This document shows positions 25,993 through 35,437 of a stretch of DNA of 59,749 nt, piece by piece. The DNA is from Ignisphaera sp. (GTDB lineage Archaea; Thermoproteota; Thermoprotei_A; Sulfolobales; Ignisphaeraceae). A program made the position numbers and the translations under genes. The stretch lies in the NCBI GenBank assembly GCA_028275825.1, contig JAPWTX010000005.1:1-59749 (forward strand), given 5' to 3'. The first letter of the stretch is position 1, and every line of letters starts with the position of its first letter. Below the pieces are notes generated by a model. That model was not told where the DNA came from, did no database searches, and saw nothing but the letters and a program-made list of their open reading frames with translations.

Positions 25993-26220
25993 GTGACTAA
26001 ATACAGAGTTCAAGTTGATGCCGAAAAGTGCATAGGATGTGCTCAATGCTATGTGGCATGCGCAAATAAGGTATTTGCAATTATAAATAAGAAATCTGTT
26101 CCAAAGAACCCTGATGCATGTGTGGGTTGCAGAGCATGTATAGTTAAATGCCCAACTAATGCTATAACGGTTATGCCAAGGGACATATATGCAGCATATG
26201 CAAGGTTCTATGGCAGTTAA
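25993..26220 (+). CDS. Ferredoxin, two 4Fe-4S clusters
   Basis: A 75-residue protein with two cysteine motifs, CIGCAQCYVAC (about 13-23) and CVGCRACIVKCP (about 43-54), each C-x2-C-x2-C-x3-C. In the first motif the proline usually following the last cysteine is replaced by alanine. Start is GTG at 25993 behind a weak GAGGTA. It is probably the electron-transfer partner of the adjacent DUF362 protein. Confidence 0.9.
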   Translation: MTKYRVQVDAEKCIGCAQCYVACANKVFAIINKKSVPKNPDACVGCRACIVKCPTNAITVMPRDIYAAYARFYGS

Positions 26221-26279
26221 TACTCACACTATTAGCATACGTCGCTGATGAGTTTTCATCGAAATGCCACAGGGTCTTT

Positions 26280-26579
26280 TTAGGTCTTACGCCTAATCTT
26301 CTTAGGTTTTGTAAATCTCTGCACTTTTTTCTCTAGATCATCTGCAACATCTTTTTCATCATTTTGATCCTGTGTTTTGAGATCGTCTGCAATAAGTTTC
26401 TTTTCTGCTGCAAATTGATATAAATAAATGTAATCCACGTCTTTGAGGGATATCGGATCAATGTCAATGCCTTTTTGCCTCAACCACTTAACAAAATCTT
26501 CAAGCATGTTGTTGCTAAGTATCAAATCTACTAGTTCATCACGAGATATGCTAGAATTTGAGATCAAACTGCTCACCAC
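26280..26579 (-). CDS. Small charged hypothetical protein, 99 aa
   Basis: Not recognised. The N-terminal 60 residues look like a short helical domain (RDELVDLILSNNMLEDFVKWLRQKG). The C-terminus is a long mixed-charge then very basic tail ending KPKKIRRKT. Start is GTG at 26579 (or the next codon, also GTG). It is divergent from hisC with 72 bases between. The basic tail suggests contact with nucleic acid or the ribosome; this is inference only. Confidence 0.6.
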   Translation of the reverse strand: MVSSLISNSSISRDELVDLILSNNMLEDFVKWLRQKGIDIDPISLKDVDYIYLYQFAAEKKLIADDLKTQDQNDEKDVADDLEKKVQRFTKPKKIRRKT

Positions 26580-26651
26580 AATACATTATTAGATGCCCTT
26601 ACAGAATATATTTCTTTAGATGAAATTGCTGTGTACAAAAATTTTTAAGCT

Positions 26652-27749
26652 TTGTCATGCCCTTGTGTTAGAATAAAGTTTCGTAGGGATTCGGGAATTG
26701 CATATTTAAACGCCTTGGAAAGGCTGAAGAAAAGGGTCTTAGATACGAAGAGCTATAGCTATGAAGAGGTTCATGAAGTTTTAAGGCTTCATTTAAATGA
26801 GTGCCTCTACAAGCCTCCGCCTCATGTTGTGGAAGCTGTTAACAGAGTTATTGCTGAATCTAATCTCTATCCTCATCTAGACATGTTTAATAGATTTAGA
26901 GAGCTTTTGGCTAAGTATAACAGAATTGATGCAAGTATGGTGCACCCTTTTCCAGGTGCTGATAGCGCACTTAGAACACTGTTCCATGCTTTTACAGATC
27001 CTGGAGATTCTATCCTTTTCCTAAGGCCAACGTTTTCCATGATTGAGATCTATTCGAATTACTTTGGACTTAGAAAGCTCTGCTTAGATTTAGCAGAGGG
27101 TAACGATACCTGGATTGTTGACTACGATAAATTAGTTGAACTCTCTAAGAGATCTGACCTAGTTGTTATTGTAGATCCAAACAATCCCACAGGAAATCCT
27201 GTCTTTGGTGGGGAGAAAAAGTTGTTAGAGTCTATAGCTCTAAGTACAAAGGGTTTTGTTGTAGTGGATGAAACTTATCATGAGTTCAGCGGCTATACTG
27301 TTGCAAACTATGTAAGTGAGTTTCCAAATGTTGTTGTTGTGAGGAGCCTTAGCAAAGCGTTTTGCCTAGCAGGCTTTAGACTTGGTTACATAATAGCCCA
27401 TCCAGAGGTTTTGAAAAATGTGGCAAAGGTTTTGACAACCTTCGATATACCTACACCCTCTCTTGCTGCAGGCATAGCTGCCCTAGATAATCTAGACTAT
27501 CACATGAAAATAATTGAGAGGATAAAACTAGCGCGTGAAAAACTATATGCTGTGCTGAAATCCATGGGCTTCAAAGTCTATAAAAGCCATGCAAATTTCC
27601 TACTTGTTAAAGACGGTAGAGCACTAGATAAGCACCTACTTAATCATGGTATTGCCATTAAGAGAGTTGGCAAAGACCTTCATAGAATAAGTGTGGGTAG
27701 TGAAGAGGCTGTAGAGAGACTTTTACAAGCTTTGAGTGATCTTACATGA
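26652..27749 (+). CDS. hisC: Histidinol-phosphate aminotransferase
   Basis: PLP-dependent class I/II aminotransferase acting on imidazole acetol-phosphate with glutamate. Motifs: LHLNECLYKPPPHV, FPGADSALRTLF, DPNNPTGNPV, VVDETYHEF, and SLSKAFCLAGFRLGY with the PLP lysine. It opens the nine-gene his operon and its stop overlaps hisG by four bases. The start is uncertain: TTG at 26652 is used here, with no strong ribosome-binding site. TATA-like ATATATTTC at 26605-26613 would allow a short leader. Confidence 0.92.
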   Translation: MSCPCVRIKFRRDSGIAYLNALERLKKRVLDTKSYSYEEVHEVLRLHLNECLYKPPPHVVEAVNRVIAESNLYPHLDMFNRFRELLAKYNRIDASMVHPFPGADSALRTLFHAFTDPGDSILFLRPTFSMIEIYSNYFGLRKLCLDLAEGNDTWIVDYDKLVELSKRSDLVVIVDPNNPTGNPVFGGEKKLLESIALSTKGFVVVDETYHEFSGYTVANYVSEFPNVVVVRSLSKAFCLAGFRLGYIIAHPEVLKNVAKVLTTFDIPTPSLAAGIAALDNLDYHMKIIERIKLAREKLYAVLKSMGFKVYKSHANFLLVKDGRALDKHLLNHGIAIKRVGKDLHRISVGSEEAVERLLQALSDLT

Positions 27750-28612
27750 GATTAGCTATACCGAATAAGGGAAGATTGCAACAACCCACTGTGGAGCTCC
27801 TCAACGCTGCTGGAATAAAGCTCTTATCTACTGATGAAAGGGCTTTAATTATTCAAACTAATTGGAGTGAAGTGGAGGTGGTTATGGCGAGACCTGAGGA
27901 CATACCCTATTTAGTTGAAAGTGGTGGAGCCTTGCTGGGTGTAACAGGGTATGACTATGTTATTGAGAGTGGTGCTGATGTAGAGCTAGTTCTACCGCTA
28001 GACTTCGGCAAGGCTAAGATAGTTTTTGCTGTTCCTAGAAGCTGGGGCATAGCAAGCGTTGAAGAGTTGAGCAGAATTGGAGGGGAAATTAGGATAGCTA
28101 CTAAGTACTATAATATAGCAGGCAATTACATTAGACGAAAAGGGTTAAGGGCAAAATTAATTAAAGTAAGTGGCGCTACAGAAGTGATGCCATATTTAGG
28201 TGCTGCTGATGCTGTAATAGATGTTGCTAGCACAGGGACAACACTTAGAATACATGGTCTTGAACCCATAGATGTGGTTATAGAGACTCGAGCCTTTGTC
28301 ATAGCTAAGAAGAGTTGGGAAAAAGATGCTGAGGCTAACATAGCTAATATTGTATTAACAATGATTAGAGGGGTTATAGAGGGTAAGAATAAGAAGATGC
28401 TATTCATGAATGTTCCTGAGGATAAACTTCAAGACGTGCTCACTATACTCCCAGCTATGCTAGCACCTGCTGTAACTAAGCTTAGCAGTGGTAATGCGTG
28501 GGAGGTGTTAACTGTTGTAGATGAGGATTCTTTGCCAAAGATTGTAGCCAAGGCTCTTGAGGCTGGGGCTAGAGATATAGTTGTAGTTGATATAGAGAAG
28601 GTGATTAAATGA
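27746..28612 (+). CDS. hisG: ATP phosphoribosyltransferase (long form)
   Basis: First, committed step: ATP plus PRPP to phosphoribosyl-ATP. It starts MRLAIPNKGRLQQPTVELL and has DYVIESGADVELVLPLDFG, IATKYYNIAGNYIRRKG and DVASTGTTLR, the PRPP-binding motif. A C-terminal ACT-like regulatory domain (about 215-288; PAMLAPAVTKLSSGNAWEVLTV) marks the long, histidine-feedback-regulated form that needs no HisZ. ATGA overlap with hisC. 288 residues, normal for this form. Confidence 0.95.
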   Translation: MRLAIPNKGRLQQPTVELLNAAGIKLLSTDERALIIQTNWSEVEVVMARPEDIPYLVESGGALLGVTGYDYVIESGADVELVLPLDFGKAKIVFAVPRSWGIASVEELSRIGGEIRIATKYYNIAGNYIRRKGLRAKLIKVSGATEVMPYLGAADAVIDVASTGTTLRIHGLEPIDVVIETRAFVIAKKSWEKDAEANIANIVLTMIRGVIEGKNKKMLFMNVPEDKLQDVLTILPAMLAPAVTKLSSGNAWEVLTVVDEDSLPKIVAKALEAGARDIVVVDIEKVIK

Positions 28613-29304
28613 GAGTTATGCCCAGCATAGACTTAAGTAATGGAATTGCTGTTAAGAGAGTGCATGGCATTAGGGGCTCTGGTGTAATTATTGGAAACCC
28701 TATTGACGTGGCTCACAAGCTTTATGAGCTAGGCTACGAGTCTCTACACATAGTGGATCTCGATGCTGCTGAAGGCGTGGCACACAATGAAGATATTATA
28801 AAGAGGCTGTGTGGAATTGGCTTCAGGTTTGTACAGGTTGGTGGAGGTATTAGATCAATTGAAAAAGCAATGAGAATGCTTTCATACGGTGCTTCAGCTA
28901 TTGTTTTGTCTACAATATTCTTTACGGATAGAAATGCCTTTGACAACCTTCTTGAAGCTGTGGGTGAAGATAAGGTGATTGTTGCTCTGGATTATGACTC
29001 TAGTCATAGCGTAATGATTGAGGGTTGGAAGAAGAAAAGCGTTTCACTGTTTGAAGCACTTCAAGAGCTTAGTATGTATGACTTGAGAGGAGTTCTATTC
29101 ACTCACATTAGTGGTGAGGGTACTGAAAGCGGTATTGATGAGAATATTGAGAGGTATGTGAATGCTGTGAAGGGGTTGAAGGAGTATGCTGGAGGTATTT
29201 CAAGCATAGAAGATTTGATTAAATTGAAGAGCCTGGGCTTCGACTATGCTATTGTTGGTATGGCTCTCTATAGGGGTAGATTATGGGGTGTTAAGAATGT
29301 CTAG
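28609..29304 (+). CDS. hisA: ProFAR isomerase
   Basis: Beta/alpha-barrel Amadori isomerase of step four. Catalytic Asp of MPSIDLSNGIAV (strand 1) and Asp of VALDYDSS (strand 5) are both present, with phosphate loops VQVGGGIRS and YAGGISS. The usual DGT motif near strand 6 reads SGEGTESG, a conservative Asp-to-Glu change. At 231 residues it is slightly shorter than usual. ATGA overlap with hisG and eight-base overlap with hisB. Confidence 0.93.
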   Translation: MRVMPSIDLSNGIAVKRVHGIRGSGVIIGNPIDVAHKLYELGYESLHIVDLDAAEGVAHNEDIIKRLCGIGFRFVQVGGGIRSIEKAMRMLSYGASAIVLSTIFFTDRNAFDNLLEAVGEDKVIVALDYDSSHSVMIEGWKKKSVSLFEALQELSMYDLRGVLFTHISGEGTESGIDENIERYVNAVKGLKEYAGGISSIEDLIKLKSLGFDYAIVGMALYRGRLWGVKNV

Positions 29305-29881
29305 ATTATGTAAATGGGTTAGGGAAACAAAGGAGGTTAAGGTCTCAGCGGAATTCAATTTAGATGAATCTGGTGAGATTTACATAGCTACACCCATACC
29401 ATTCTTCAATCATTTGTTAGAGACCTTATTCACATATATGAATAGCGCTTCGCGAATTATTGCAGAAGAAAAGAAAGTTGTAGATGATCATCATGTTGTT
29501 GAGGATTGTGGCATAGTTATTGGAGAGGCATTAAATTCATGTCTAGGGAATAGAGAAGGTATAAAAAGATTCTCACATCAGATTGTGCCCATGGACGATG
29601 CACTTATATTGGTAGCTATTGACATATCTGGAAGGGGTAGAGCATTCATAGATTTACAATTCTCTCGAGAGAGCATAGATGGTCTATCCTTAGAAAATGT
29701 TCCTCACTTTATAGACTCTTTAGCAAGTAGAGCTGGAATAACGATCCACATTATGAAGTTTAGAGGTGTAAATGAGCATCACATTGCTGAGGCAATATTT
29801 AAGGGCTTGGGCATGGCCCTCTATGAGGCAACAAGAGTTGTTAATTCTGGTGTTAGAAGTTTAAAGGGGGTGTTGAAGTGA
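29297..29881 (+). CDS. hisB: Imidazoleglycerol-phosphate dehydratase
   Basis: Manganese enzyme of step six. It carries the two metal-binding histidine clusters, [18 protein letters not shown] and [16 protein letters not shown], with [15 protein letters not shown] between strand elements. The ATG at 29297, giving 194 residues, is chosen over a frame extension to 29246 because it starts in the family's usual place and overlaps hisA by only eight bases. This is the single-domain enzyme without the phosphatase fused in enterobacteria. Confidence 0.95.
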   Translation: MSRLCKWVRETKEVKVSAEFNLDESGEIYIATPIPFFNHLLETLFTYMNSASRIIAEEKKVVDDHHVVEDCGIVIGEALNSCLGNREGIKRFSHQIVPMDDALILVAIDISGRGRAFIDLQFSRESIDGLSLENVPHFIDSLASRAGITIHIMKFRGVNEHHIAEAIFKGLGMALYEATRVVNSGVRSLKGVLK

Positions 29882-30630
29882 CAAAGAGGATTATTCCCTG
29901 CTTAGATGTGAAAAATGGTAGGGTTGTAAAAGGCGTAAATTTTGCAAATCTCAGGGATAAGGGTGATCCTGTAGAGCTTGCTGTTAGGTATGAGGATGAG
30001 GGGGCTGATGAAATAGTCTTCTTAGACATAACAGCTTCTCTTGAAGGTAGGGAGACATTGTTTAGAGTAGTTAGAGATACTGCAAGCGTTCTGACAATAC
30101 CTCTAACTGTTGGTGGTGGTATAAGATCTCTAGAGGATATTTCAAAGGCTCTTACAAATGGCGCTGATAAAGTTAGTATAAATACAGCAGCTGTTGAAAA
30201 CCCCAGCCTCATTACTAAGGCTTCTGATGAGTTCGGCTCTCAATCCATTGTCGTTGCAATTGATGCTAAAAGGGTTGGCGAGAGATTCTTGGTGTTTACA
30301 AAGTCAGCCACGTACAATACTGGTCTTAATGCAGTTGAATGGGCTAGGAGAGTAGCTGAACTGGGTGCAGGTGAGATACTGCTAACTAGCATTGATAGAG
30401 ATGGCACAAGGCTTGGCTACGATGTGGAGTTAACAAGACTTGTTTCAGAGGCTGCACATATACCTGTAATAGCTAGTGGAGGTGCAGGCACTCTCAAGCA
30501 TTTTTACGATGTGCTCACACTGGGCAGAGCTGACGCTGCCTTAGCAGCTGGAGTTTTTCATGATGGTGTTATTAGAATTCGTGAACTGAAGCTCTACCTA
30601 CTTGAGAGAGGGGTTGAGGTGAGGTTATGA
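29878..30630 (+). CDS. hisF: Imidazole glycerol phosphate synthase, cyclase subunit
   Basis: Barrel subunit that uses ammonia from HisH to form imidazole glycerol phosphate and AICAR. Catalytic aspartates lie in [14 protein letters not shown] and [10 protein letters not shown], with [13 protein letters not shown] and phosphate-binding GGG/SGGAGT loops. 250 residues, standard. Four-base overlap with hisB; hisH is three genes further on in the same operon. Confidence 0.96.
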   Translation: MTKRIIPCLDVKNGRVVKGVNFANLRDKGDPVELAVRYEDEGADEIVFLDITASLEGRETLFRVVRDTASVLTIPLTVGGGIRSLEDISKALTNGADKVSINTAAVENPSLITKASDEFGSQSIVVAIDAKRVGERFLVFTKSATYNTGLNAVEWARRVAELGAGEILLTSIDRDGTRLGYDVELTRLVSEAAHIPVIASGGAGTLKHFYDVLTLGRADAALAAGVFHDGVIRIRELKLYLLERGVEVRL

Positions 30631-31826
30631 CTATTGTCAAAGGGCTTCCCCAGCCAACTGATTTAGGGCTTTATAGAGTGCTGGATTATGTAAGGAGTAT
30701 AGTTGAAGATGTTAAGAGATATGGTGATAAGGCACTCATAGATTACACAAGGAAGTTTGATGGCGTTGAGCTAGACTCTATTGAACTACCTGCTGCAAAG
30801 GCTGAGAGATGCTTGGAGACATTAAATCGAGACGTGCGCATGGCAATTGATGTGCTTTACGAGTTTCTACACAGGTTCTATAAGAGTGTGAAACCTGGTG
30901 ATCTTTTCATAAACTTGATGGGTGTAAAGCTAGGTATTGTATGGAGGGCTATAGATGCTGTTGGTATATATGCACCAGGTGGAAGACATCCATACCCATC
31001 AACAGTGCTTATGGCGGGGGTCCCTGCTCAGGCAGCAGGTGTGAAGAGCATTTATGTTGCTTCACCACCAAATAAAGGAGGCTGTATAGACCCTGCAATA
31101 ATTCATGCCGCTAGAATTATCGGAGTTTCTAATCTCTACAGAGTAGGAGGTCCGCAGATCATCGCTGCTATGGCTTATGGCACTGAAAGCGTTAAGAAAG
31201 TATCTAAAATCGTTGGTCCTGGAAATATCTATGTACAAGCCGCAAAGTTCTTGGTTAGAGGTGTTGTTGAGATAGATGGTGTTGAAGGCCCTACAGAGCT
31301 TGTTGTGATAGCAGATGACAGTGCTGATCCCAAGCTTATAGTGGCGGATATGATTGCACAAGCTGAACATGGATTAGATAGCCCAGTTGTACTGATTACA
31401 ATATCCAGAAGGGTTGCAAATGCTGTTGAGGAGCTTTTGAAAAACCACAGAAATACATTTCATATTTACCTGGCTAACTCAATTGAAGAAGCGCTTAGAA
31501 TTGCAAACGAACTAGCTCCAGAGCACCTGGCTCTGCATATAAGCAACTCTACAGAATACATGTCACTAATCGAAAATGCAGGTGCTATCTCATTTAACTT
31601 CTCCCCACCTGCTTTAATAGATTATATAGGGCCTAACCATATCCTACCAACAAATAGATGGGCTAGGGTTCGAGGTGCTTTAACCATATATGATTTTCTA
31701 AAGCCCATTGCCATACTTGAGGATGCTGCCAGTATTGATAAAGATGTTTTAAGGGCTGTTCAACTACTTGCAAGGTACGAGGGATTTAGAGCTCATGAAG
31801 AGAGTGTTGTGATGAGATATGTGTGA
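30627..31826 (+). CDS. hisD: Histidinol dehydrogenase
   Basis: Zinc enzyme oxidising histidinol to histidine with two NAD. Motifs: [55 protein letters not shown] and [11 protein letters not shown] (catalytic Glu-His). 399 residues, lacking some N-terminal residues of bacterial homologues, as is common in archaea. ATGA overlap with hisF and eight-base overlap with hisE. Confidence 0.96.
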   Translation: MTIVKGLPQPTDLGLYRVLDYVRSIVEDVKRYGDKALIDYTRKFDGVELDSIELPAAKAERCLETLNRDVRMAIDVLYEFLHRFYKSVKPGDLFINLMGVKLGIVWRAIDAVGIYAPGGRHPYPSTVLMAGVPAQAAGVKSIYVASPPNKGGCIDPAIIHAARIIGVSNLYRVGGPQIIAAMAYGTESVKKVSKIVGPGNIYVQAAKFLVRGVVEIDGVEGPTELVVIADDSADPKLIVADMIAQAEHGLDSPVVLITISRRVANAVEELLKNHRNTFHIYLANSIEEALRIANELAPEHLALHISNSTEYMSLIENAGAISFNFSPPALIDYIGPNHILPTNRWARVRGALTIYDFLKPIAILEDAASIDKDVLRAVQLLARYEGFRAHEESVVMRYV

Positions 31827-32103
31827 GGTTCTTTTGCAACTCTACAATATAATAATTGATAGGATTAATAAAAGGCCTCAGGGAAGCTATACAGCACAAC
31901 TTATTGAAAGAGGTAGGGGATATATTGCTAGGAAGGTTGGTGAAGAGGCTGTAGAAGTTATAGTATCTTCACTAGCTGAAAGCAAGGAAAGGTTTGTAGA
32001 GGAGGTGGCTGACCTCCTCTACCATTTACTCGTTTTAATGGCTGTAAATGGTGTTAACATTAATGATGTATGTGATGAGCTTAGAAGGAGGATGAAAAAA
32101 TGA
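31819..32103 (+). CDS. hisE: Phosphoribosyl-ATP pyrophosphatase
   Basis: A 94-residue alpha-helical MazG-type NTP pyrophosphatase of step two. The metal-binding acidic pattern is clear: KVGEEAVEVIVSS followed by EEVADLLYHLLVLM. It is separate from hisI here, whereas many bacteria fuse the two. Overlaps hisD by eight bases and hisH by four. Confidence 0.95.
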   Translation: MCEVLLQLYNIIIDRINKRPQGSYTAQLIERGRGYIARKVGEEAVEVIVSSLAESKERFVEEVADLLYHLLVLMAVNGVNINDVCDELRRRMKK

Positions 32104-32708
32104 AGGCCCTTATAATAAACTATGGTGTTGGAAATCTTTTCAGTGTTACAAATTCTCTCAAAAAAGCTGGGTTTAGCGTTGTCATAGCAGATGAGCCTAC
32201 GAAGGACAGTGAGCTCGTGGTGTTGCCAGGTGTTGGAACTTTTAAAGCTGTTGCAAAGTATATTAGGGATAGAATAGAGCTATTCAACGAAATCTTGAAC
32301 TCTGGAACAGCATTTCTCGGAATATGCCTAGGTATGCAAGTAATGTATGAATATGGTTTTGAGGGTGGTGCAATTAATCAGGGTCTTGGCTGGTTTAGGG
32401 GTTATGTAGATAGAATGAAAACTTCTGCAAAACTTCCTCATATTGGATGGGATAGAATTAGATATACAGGCAATGCAGATTGCTCAGAGTTTCTGGAGTT
32501 AGACAGAAGATACATGTATTTTATCCATAGCTACGTAGCCTACGATTATGATCCAAACACGATATGTTTCACTAGTGCCTATGGAGAGGCAGAGTTTCCA
32601 TCCATGGTGCTAAAGAGAGGAGTTATAGCTACACAGTTTCATCCAGAGAAAAGCAGTTCCAATGGCATGCTCTTCTTCAAAATCCTTGCAAGGTGGCTCA
32701 GAAGATGA
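32100..32708 (+). CDS. hisH: Imidazole glycerol phosphate synthase, glutaminase subunit
   Basis: Class I glutamine amidotransferase supplying ammonia to HisF. The nucleophile lies in FLGICLGMQVMYE (Cys about 80), and the His-Glu of the triad in TQFHPEKSSS near the C-terminus. It begins ALIINYGVGNLFSV. ATGA overlap with hisE and a four-base overlap with hisI. 202 residues, standard. Confidence 0.96.
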   Translation: MKALIINYGVGNLFSVTNSLKKAGFSVVIADEPTKDSELVVLPGVGTFKAVAKYIRDRIELFNEILNSGTAFLGICLGMQVMYEYGFEGGAINQGLGWFRGYVDRMKTSAKLPHIGWDRIRYTGNADCSEFLELDRRYMYFIHSYVAYDYDPNTICFTSAYGEAEFPSMVLKRGVIATQFHPEKSSSNGMLFFKILARWLRR

Positions 32709-33070
32709 GGCTTAGCTTAGAAGAGGCTGAGAAGCTTGTAAACAAGCTTAATTTTAGGCATGCGGATAACACCATAGTTGCTGTTATACAAGATTCTAAA
32801 ACTAGAGAAGTATTAACTGTTGGATTTATGAATAGAGAGGCGTTGCTAAAAACGCTTACAACGGGTTATCTTCATTTATGGTCAACATCTAGAAAAAAAC
32901 TGTGGCTCAAGGGCGAGACGAGTGGAAATATTCAAATTGTTGTGGATGTGAAAGTGGATTGCGATGCAGATGCTGTTCTAGTGCTTGTAAGACCAGTTGG
33001 ACCCATTTGCCACACTGGCAATTTCAGTTGTTTTTATAGAGGTTTAATGGAGCTGGAAACTGGTGACTAG
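32705..33070 (+). CDS. hisI: Phosphoribosyl-AMP cyclohydrolase
   Basis: Zinc enzyme of step three. Signatures: VGFMNREALLKTLTTG, LWSTSRKKLWLKGETSGN, the metal site VDCDADAVLV and the closing cysteines ICHTGNFSCFY. ATG at 32705 overlaps the hisH stop as ATGA, the pattern used throughout the operon, and gives 121 residues; a GTG twelve bases earlier is less likely. It is the last gene of the operon and overlaps the convergent leuB by four bases. Confidence 0.95.
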   Translation: MRLSLEEAEKLVNKLNFRHADNTIVAVIQDSKTREVLTVGFMNREALLKTLTTGYLHLWSTSRKKLWLKGETSGNIQIVVDVKVDCDADAVLVLVRPVGPICHTGNFSCFYRGLMELETGD

Positions 33071-34089
33071 ATCCTCATAGCCACTGCTTCTGCAAAACTC
33101 ATTGTATTTGCAGAACCTCCTAAATCTGGTGTAAGTATTTTGCCCTCACTAAGAACACTCTCAATAGACTTCTCCACAGCTTCGCCAGCCTCTATATATC
33201 TTTTACCACCACCTCTTTCCCCAAGCCACTTAAGCATCCACGCTGCTGACAGCATCATTGCTGTTGGGTTAGCAACACCTTTTCCAGCAATATCAAAAGC
33301 TGCACCATGTATTGGTTCAAACATGGCCTTCTCATCCCCCATGTTTGCAGAGGCTGCAAGCCCTATACTTCCCGTTACATATGCTGCTAGATCGCTGAGA
33401 ATATCTCCATAAAGATTCGTTGTTACAATAACATCGAACCTCTCTGGCTTTCTAACTAAATCCATTACGGCAGCATCTATATACATTTCATCTATTTCTA
33501 TATTTGGAAATTCCCTTCCAACTTCATATGCAACTCTCTTAAAAAGCCCATCAGTAAGTGTGAGTACATTTGCTTTGTGCACTACTGTTACCTTCCTCCT
33601 CCTCTTACTAGCCAACTCAAATGCTTTTCTAGCTATCCTCTCTGAAGCCTTCTTTGTGACAAGTCTTAAGGCTATGGACACACCATCAGCAATCATATGC
33701 TCTGCTCTAATGTATACATCTTCAGTATTTTCTCTAACAATAACCAAATCTGTGCCTGGCTTCAATGCTTTAACACCTGGAAATGTTTTAGCAGGCCTTA
33801 TATTTGCATAGAGGTCTAGTCCTCTGCGAATCTTTACCACAACATCTCCTGCAGATTCCCCTACAGGCCCCTTCAAAATAGCGTCACAAGATTTTATAAC
33901 GCTCCAAGAACTTTCAGGTATTGCCTCACCATATTTCTTAACTGCGCTATCCCCTGCCTCAACATGTATAAACTCTACATTGAGGCTGTATTTATTGATG
34001 GCTTTTTCTAGAACTAGCATAGTTGCTGCTAGTATTTCTGGGCCTATGCCATCTCCTTCTATCACGGCTACCTTAAACATTTTATCCAT
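33067..34089 (-). CDS. leuB: 3-Isopropylmalate dehydrogenase (LeuB-type)
   Basis: Beta-decarboxylating dehydrogenase of the leucine branch. Visible: VIEGDGIGPEI, ANIRPAKTFPG, IVRENTEDVYIRAEH, TVVHKANVLTLTDGLF, DAAVMDLV, VTTNLYGDILSDLAA, EPIHGAAFDIAGKG and the C-terminal TPDLGGSA. The loop IRPAKTFPG and overall pattern match Sulfolobus LeuB. Related isocitrate and homoisocitrate dehydrogenases share the fold; the adjacent leuA (eight-base overlap, leuA first) argues for leucine. 340 residues. Confidence 0.9.
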   Translation of the reverse strand: MDKMFKVAVIEGDGIGPEILAATMLVLEKAINKYSLNVEFIHVEAGDSAVKKYGEAIPESSWSVIKSCDAILKGPVGESAGDVVVKIRRGLDLYANIRPAKTFPGVKALKPGTDLVIVRENTEDVYIRAEHMIADGVSIALRLVTKKASERIARKAFELASKRRRKVTVVHKANVLTLTDGLFKRVAYEVGREFPNIEIDEMYIDAAVMDLVRKPERFDVIVTTNLYGDILSDLAAYVTGSIGLAASANMGDEKAMFEPIHGAAFDIAGKGVANPTAMMLSAAWMLKWLGERGGGKRYIEAGEAVEKSIESVLSEGKILTPDLGGSANTMSFAEAVAMRI

Positions 34090-35227
34090 TGTACTCCTCC
34101 TTCACCAATTTTATAAGCATATCCCAGGTCACTTTTATTCCTTGATCAGCCAACTCCTTCACTTTATTCAGTACATCTAAAACTATCTCTTCTTTAGGTT
34201 CGTAACCCAGCTGCTTAATCACATACTCTACTGCATGCTTTCCGCTATGCTTACCTATAACGATCTTTCTCTCTGCACCCACAATTGTAGGGTCTATAGG
34301 CTCATAGGTTAATGGATGGCTTAAAACTCCATGCACATGTATTCCAGATTCATGTGAAAATGCATTTACTCCTACAATAGCTTTGTTAGGTGGTATTTGT
34401 AGACCAAAATGCCTTGCAACAAGCTTTGCTACTCTATTTATCTTGCTAAAGTCTATCTTTACTTTATATCCGTAGAGAAATGCTAAAGCAGATGCAACTT
34501 CTTCTAGAGCTGCATTACCTGCTCTTTCACCAACACCCAGCACAGTTACATGTGCTTGGTCAGCCCCGCTTTCTATGGCAGTTACACTATTTGCCACAGC
34601 CATTCCAAAATCGTTATGGCAGTGCACACTCAGTATGTAACCCCCTTTTACAGCAGATTTTATATAAGATACTAGAAAGCTTATGAGGCTTGGATGTGCA
34701 ATGCCAACGGTATCAGCTATGTCAATTCTATCTGCACCTGCATCCACAACAGCTTGAAATACCTTGGCTAAGAACTGTAAGTCAGACCTAGTAGCGTCTT
34801 CAGCACTAAACTCCACCACTAATCCATGGCTCTTCGCATACTCTATAGCCCAAACAGCTTTCTCAATAACCTGCTCTGGAGATAGCCTCAACTTGTATTT
34901 CATGTGTAGATCAGATGTAGCTATAAATGTGTGTATAGCTGGAACCTCTGCCTCAATAATTTTATCGATATCAGCTTTATGAGCCCTGGCAAGCGCTATT
35001 ACCTCAACTCCTCGAATTTCTCTAGCTATTGCTCTTACAGCCTCAAACTCTCCTCTACTTGTTATTGGAAACCCTGCCTCAATAGAATCAACACCAAGCT
35101 CGGCCAGGGCCAAGGCTATTTCAAGTTTTTGTTGTGGTGCTAGAGAAACCCCTGGCATTTGCTCTCCATCTCTTAATGTTGTATCCAGTAATCTGACTAC
35201 CTTACCCCCTTTCTTATCCTGGTTCAT
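34082..35227 (-). CDS. leuA: 2-Isopropylmalate synthase-like, short form without regulatory domain
   Basis: Acetyl-CoA-dependent Claisen condensing enzyme. Barrel motifs: LLDTTLRDGEQMPGV, EAGFPITSRGEF, FIATSDLHMKYKL, EFSAEDATRS, IDIADTVGIAHP, LSVHCHNDFGMAVANS (metal-binding His pair), LGVGERAGNAALEEV and HESGIHVHGV. It stops at about 381 residues, so the C-terminal LeuA allosteric domain is absent. Short forms also include homocitrate synthases, but the sequence pattern and leuB neighbour favour the leucine pathway. Start at 35227 has an AGGT seven bases ahead. ATG 35287, about 25 bases from the TATA box, is a leaderless alternative. Confidence 0.86.
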   Translation of the reverse strand: MNQDKKGGKVVRLLDTTLRDGEQMPGVSLAPQQKLEIALALAELGVDSIEAGFPITSRGEFEAVRAIAREIRGVEVIALARAHKADIDKIIEAEVPAIHTFIATSDLHMKYKLRLSPEQVIEKAVWAIEYAKSHGLVVEFSAEDATRSDLQFLAKVFQAVVDAGADRIDIADTVGIAHPSLISFLVSYIKSAVKGGYILSVHCHNDFGMAVANSVTAIESGADQAHVTVLGVGERAGNAALEEVASALAFLYGYKVKIDFSKINRVAKLVARHFGLQIPPNKAIVGVNAFSHESGIHVHGVLSHPLTYEPIDPTIVGAERKIVIGKHSGKHAVEYVIKQLGYEPKEEIVLDVLNKVKELADQGIKVTWDMLIKLVKEEYNG

Positions 35228-35307
35228 TACATAACCTAAACTGTTCTGAGTTGGAGCAATACACACCCCCACAAAACTAATTCTCATATATCTTCTCATG
35301 TAACGGG

Positions 35308-35316
35308 TATATAAGC
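35308..35316 (-). promoter_or_regulatory. TATA box of leuA-leuB
   Basis: On the minus strand CTTATATA stands about 25 bases before the ATG at 35287, predicting transcription from about 35286. This rules out the ATG at 35299 as a start. Confidence 0.5.
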
Positions 35317-35352
35317 TATTATGCTTAATTAAATCTGTTTAAGCACCTAAAA

Positions 35353-35363
35353 AACTTAAAAAC
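35353..35363 (+). promoter_or_regulatory. TATA-like box of the ilv cluster
   Basis: AACTTAAAAAC would start transcription near 35387 and so give ilvB an unusually long leader of about 160 bases for this genome. That leader contains a small open frame and very short Leu/Val/Met-containing frames. Confidence 0.35.
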
Positions 35364-35437
35364 CTGCTCAAAGCAATAATATATTCAGCTTTTATGAAAC
35401 TCTTGTAGGTGATGGTGATGGAACTCCAAGTTATGTA

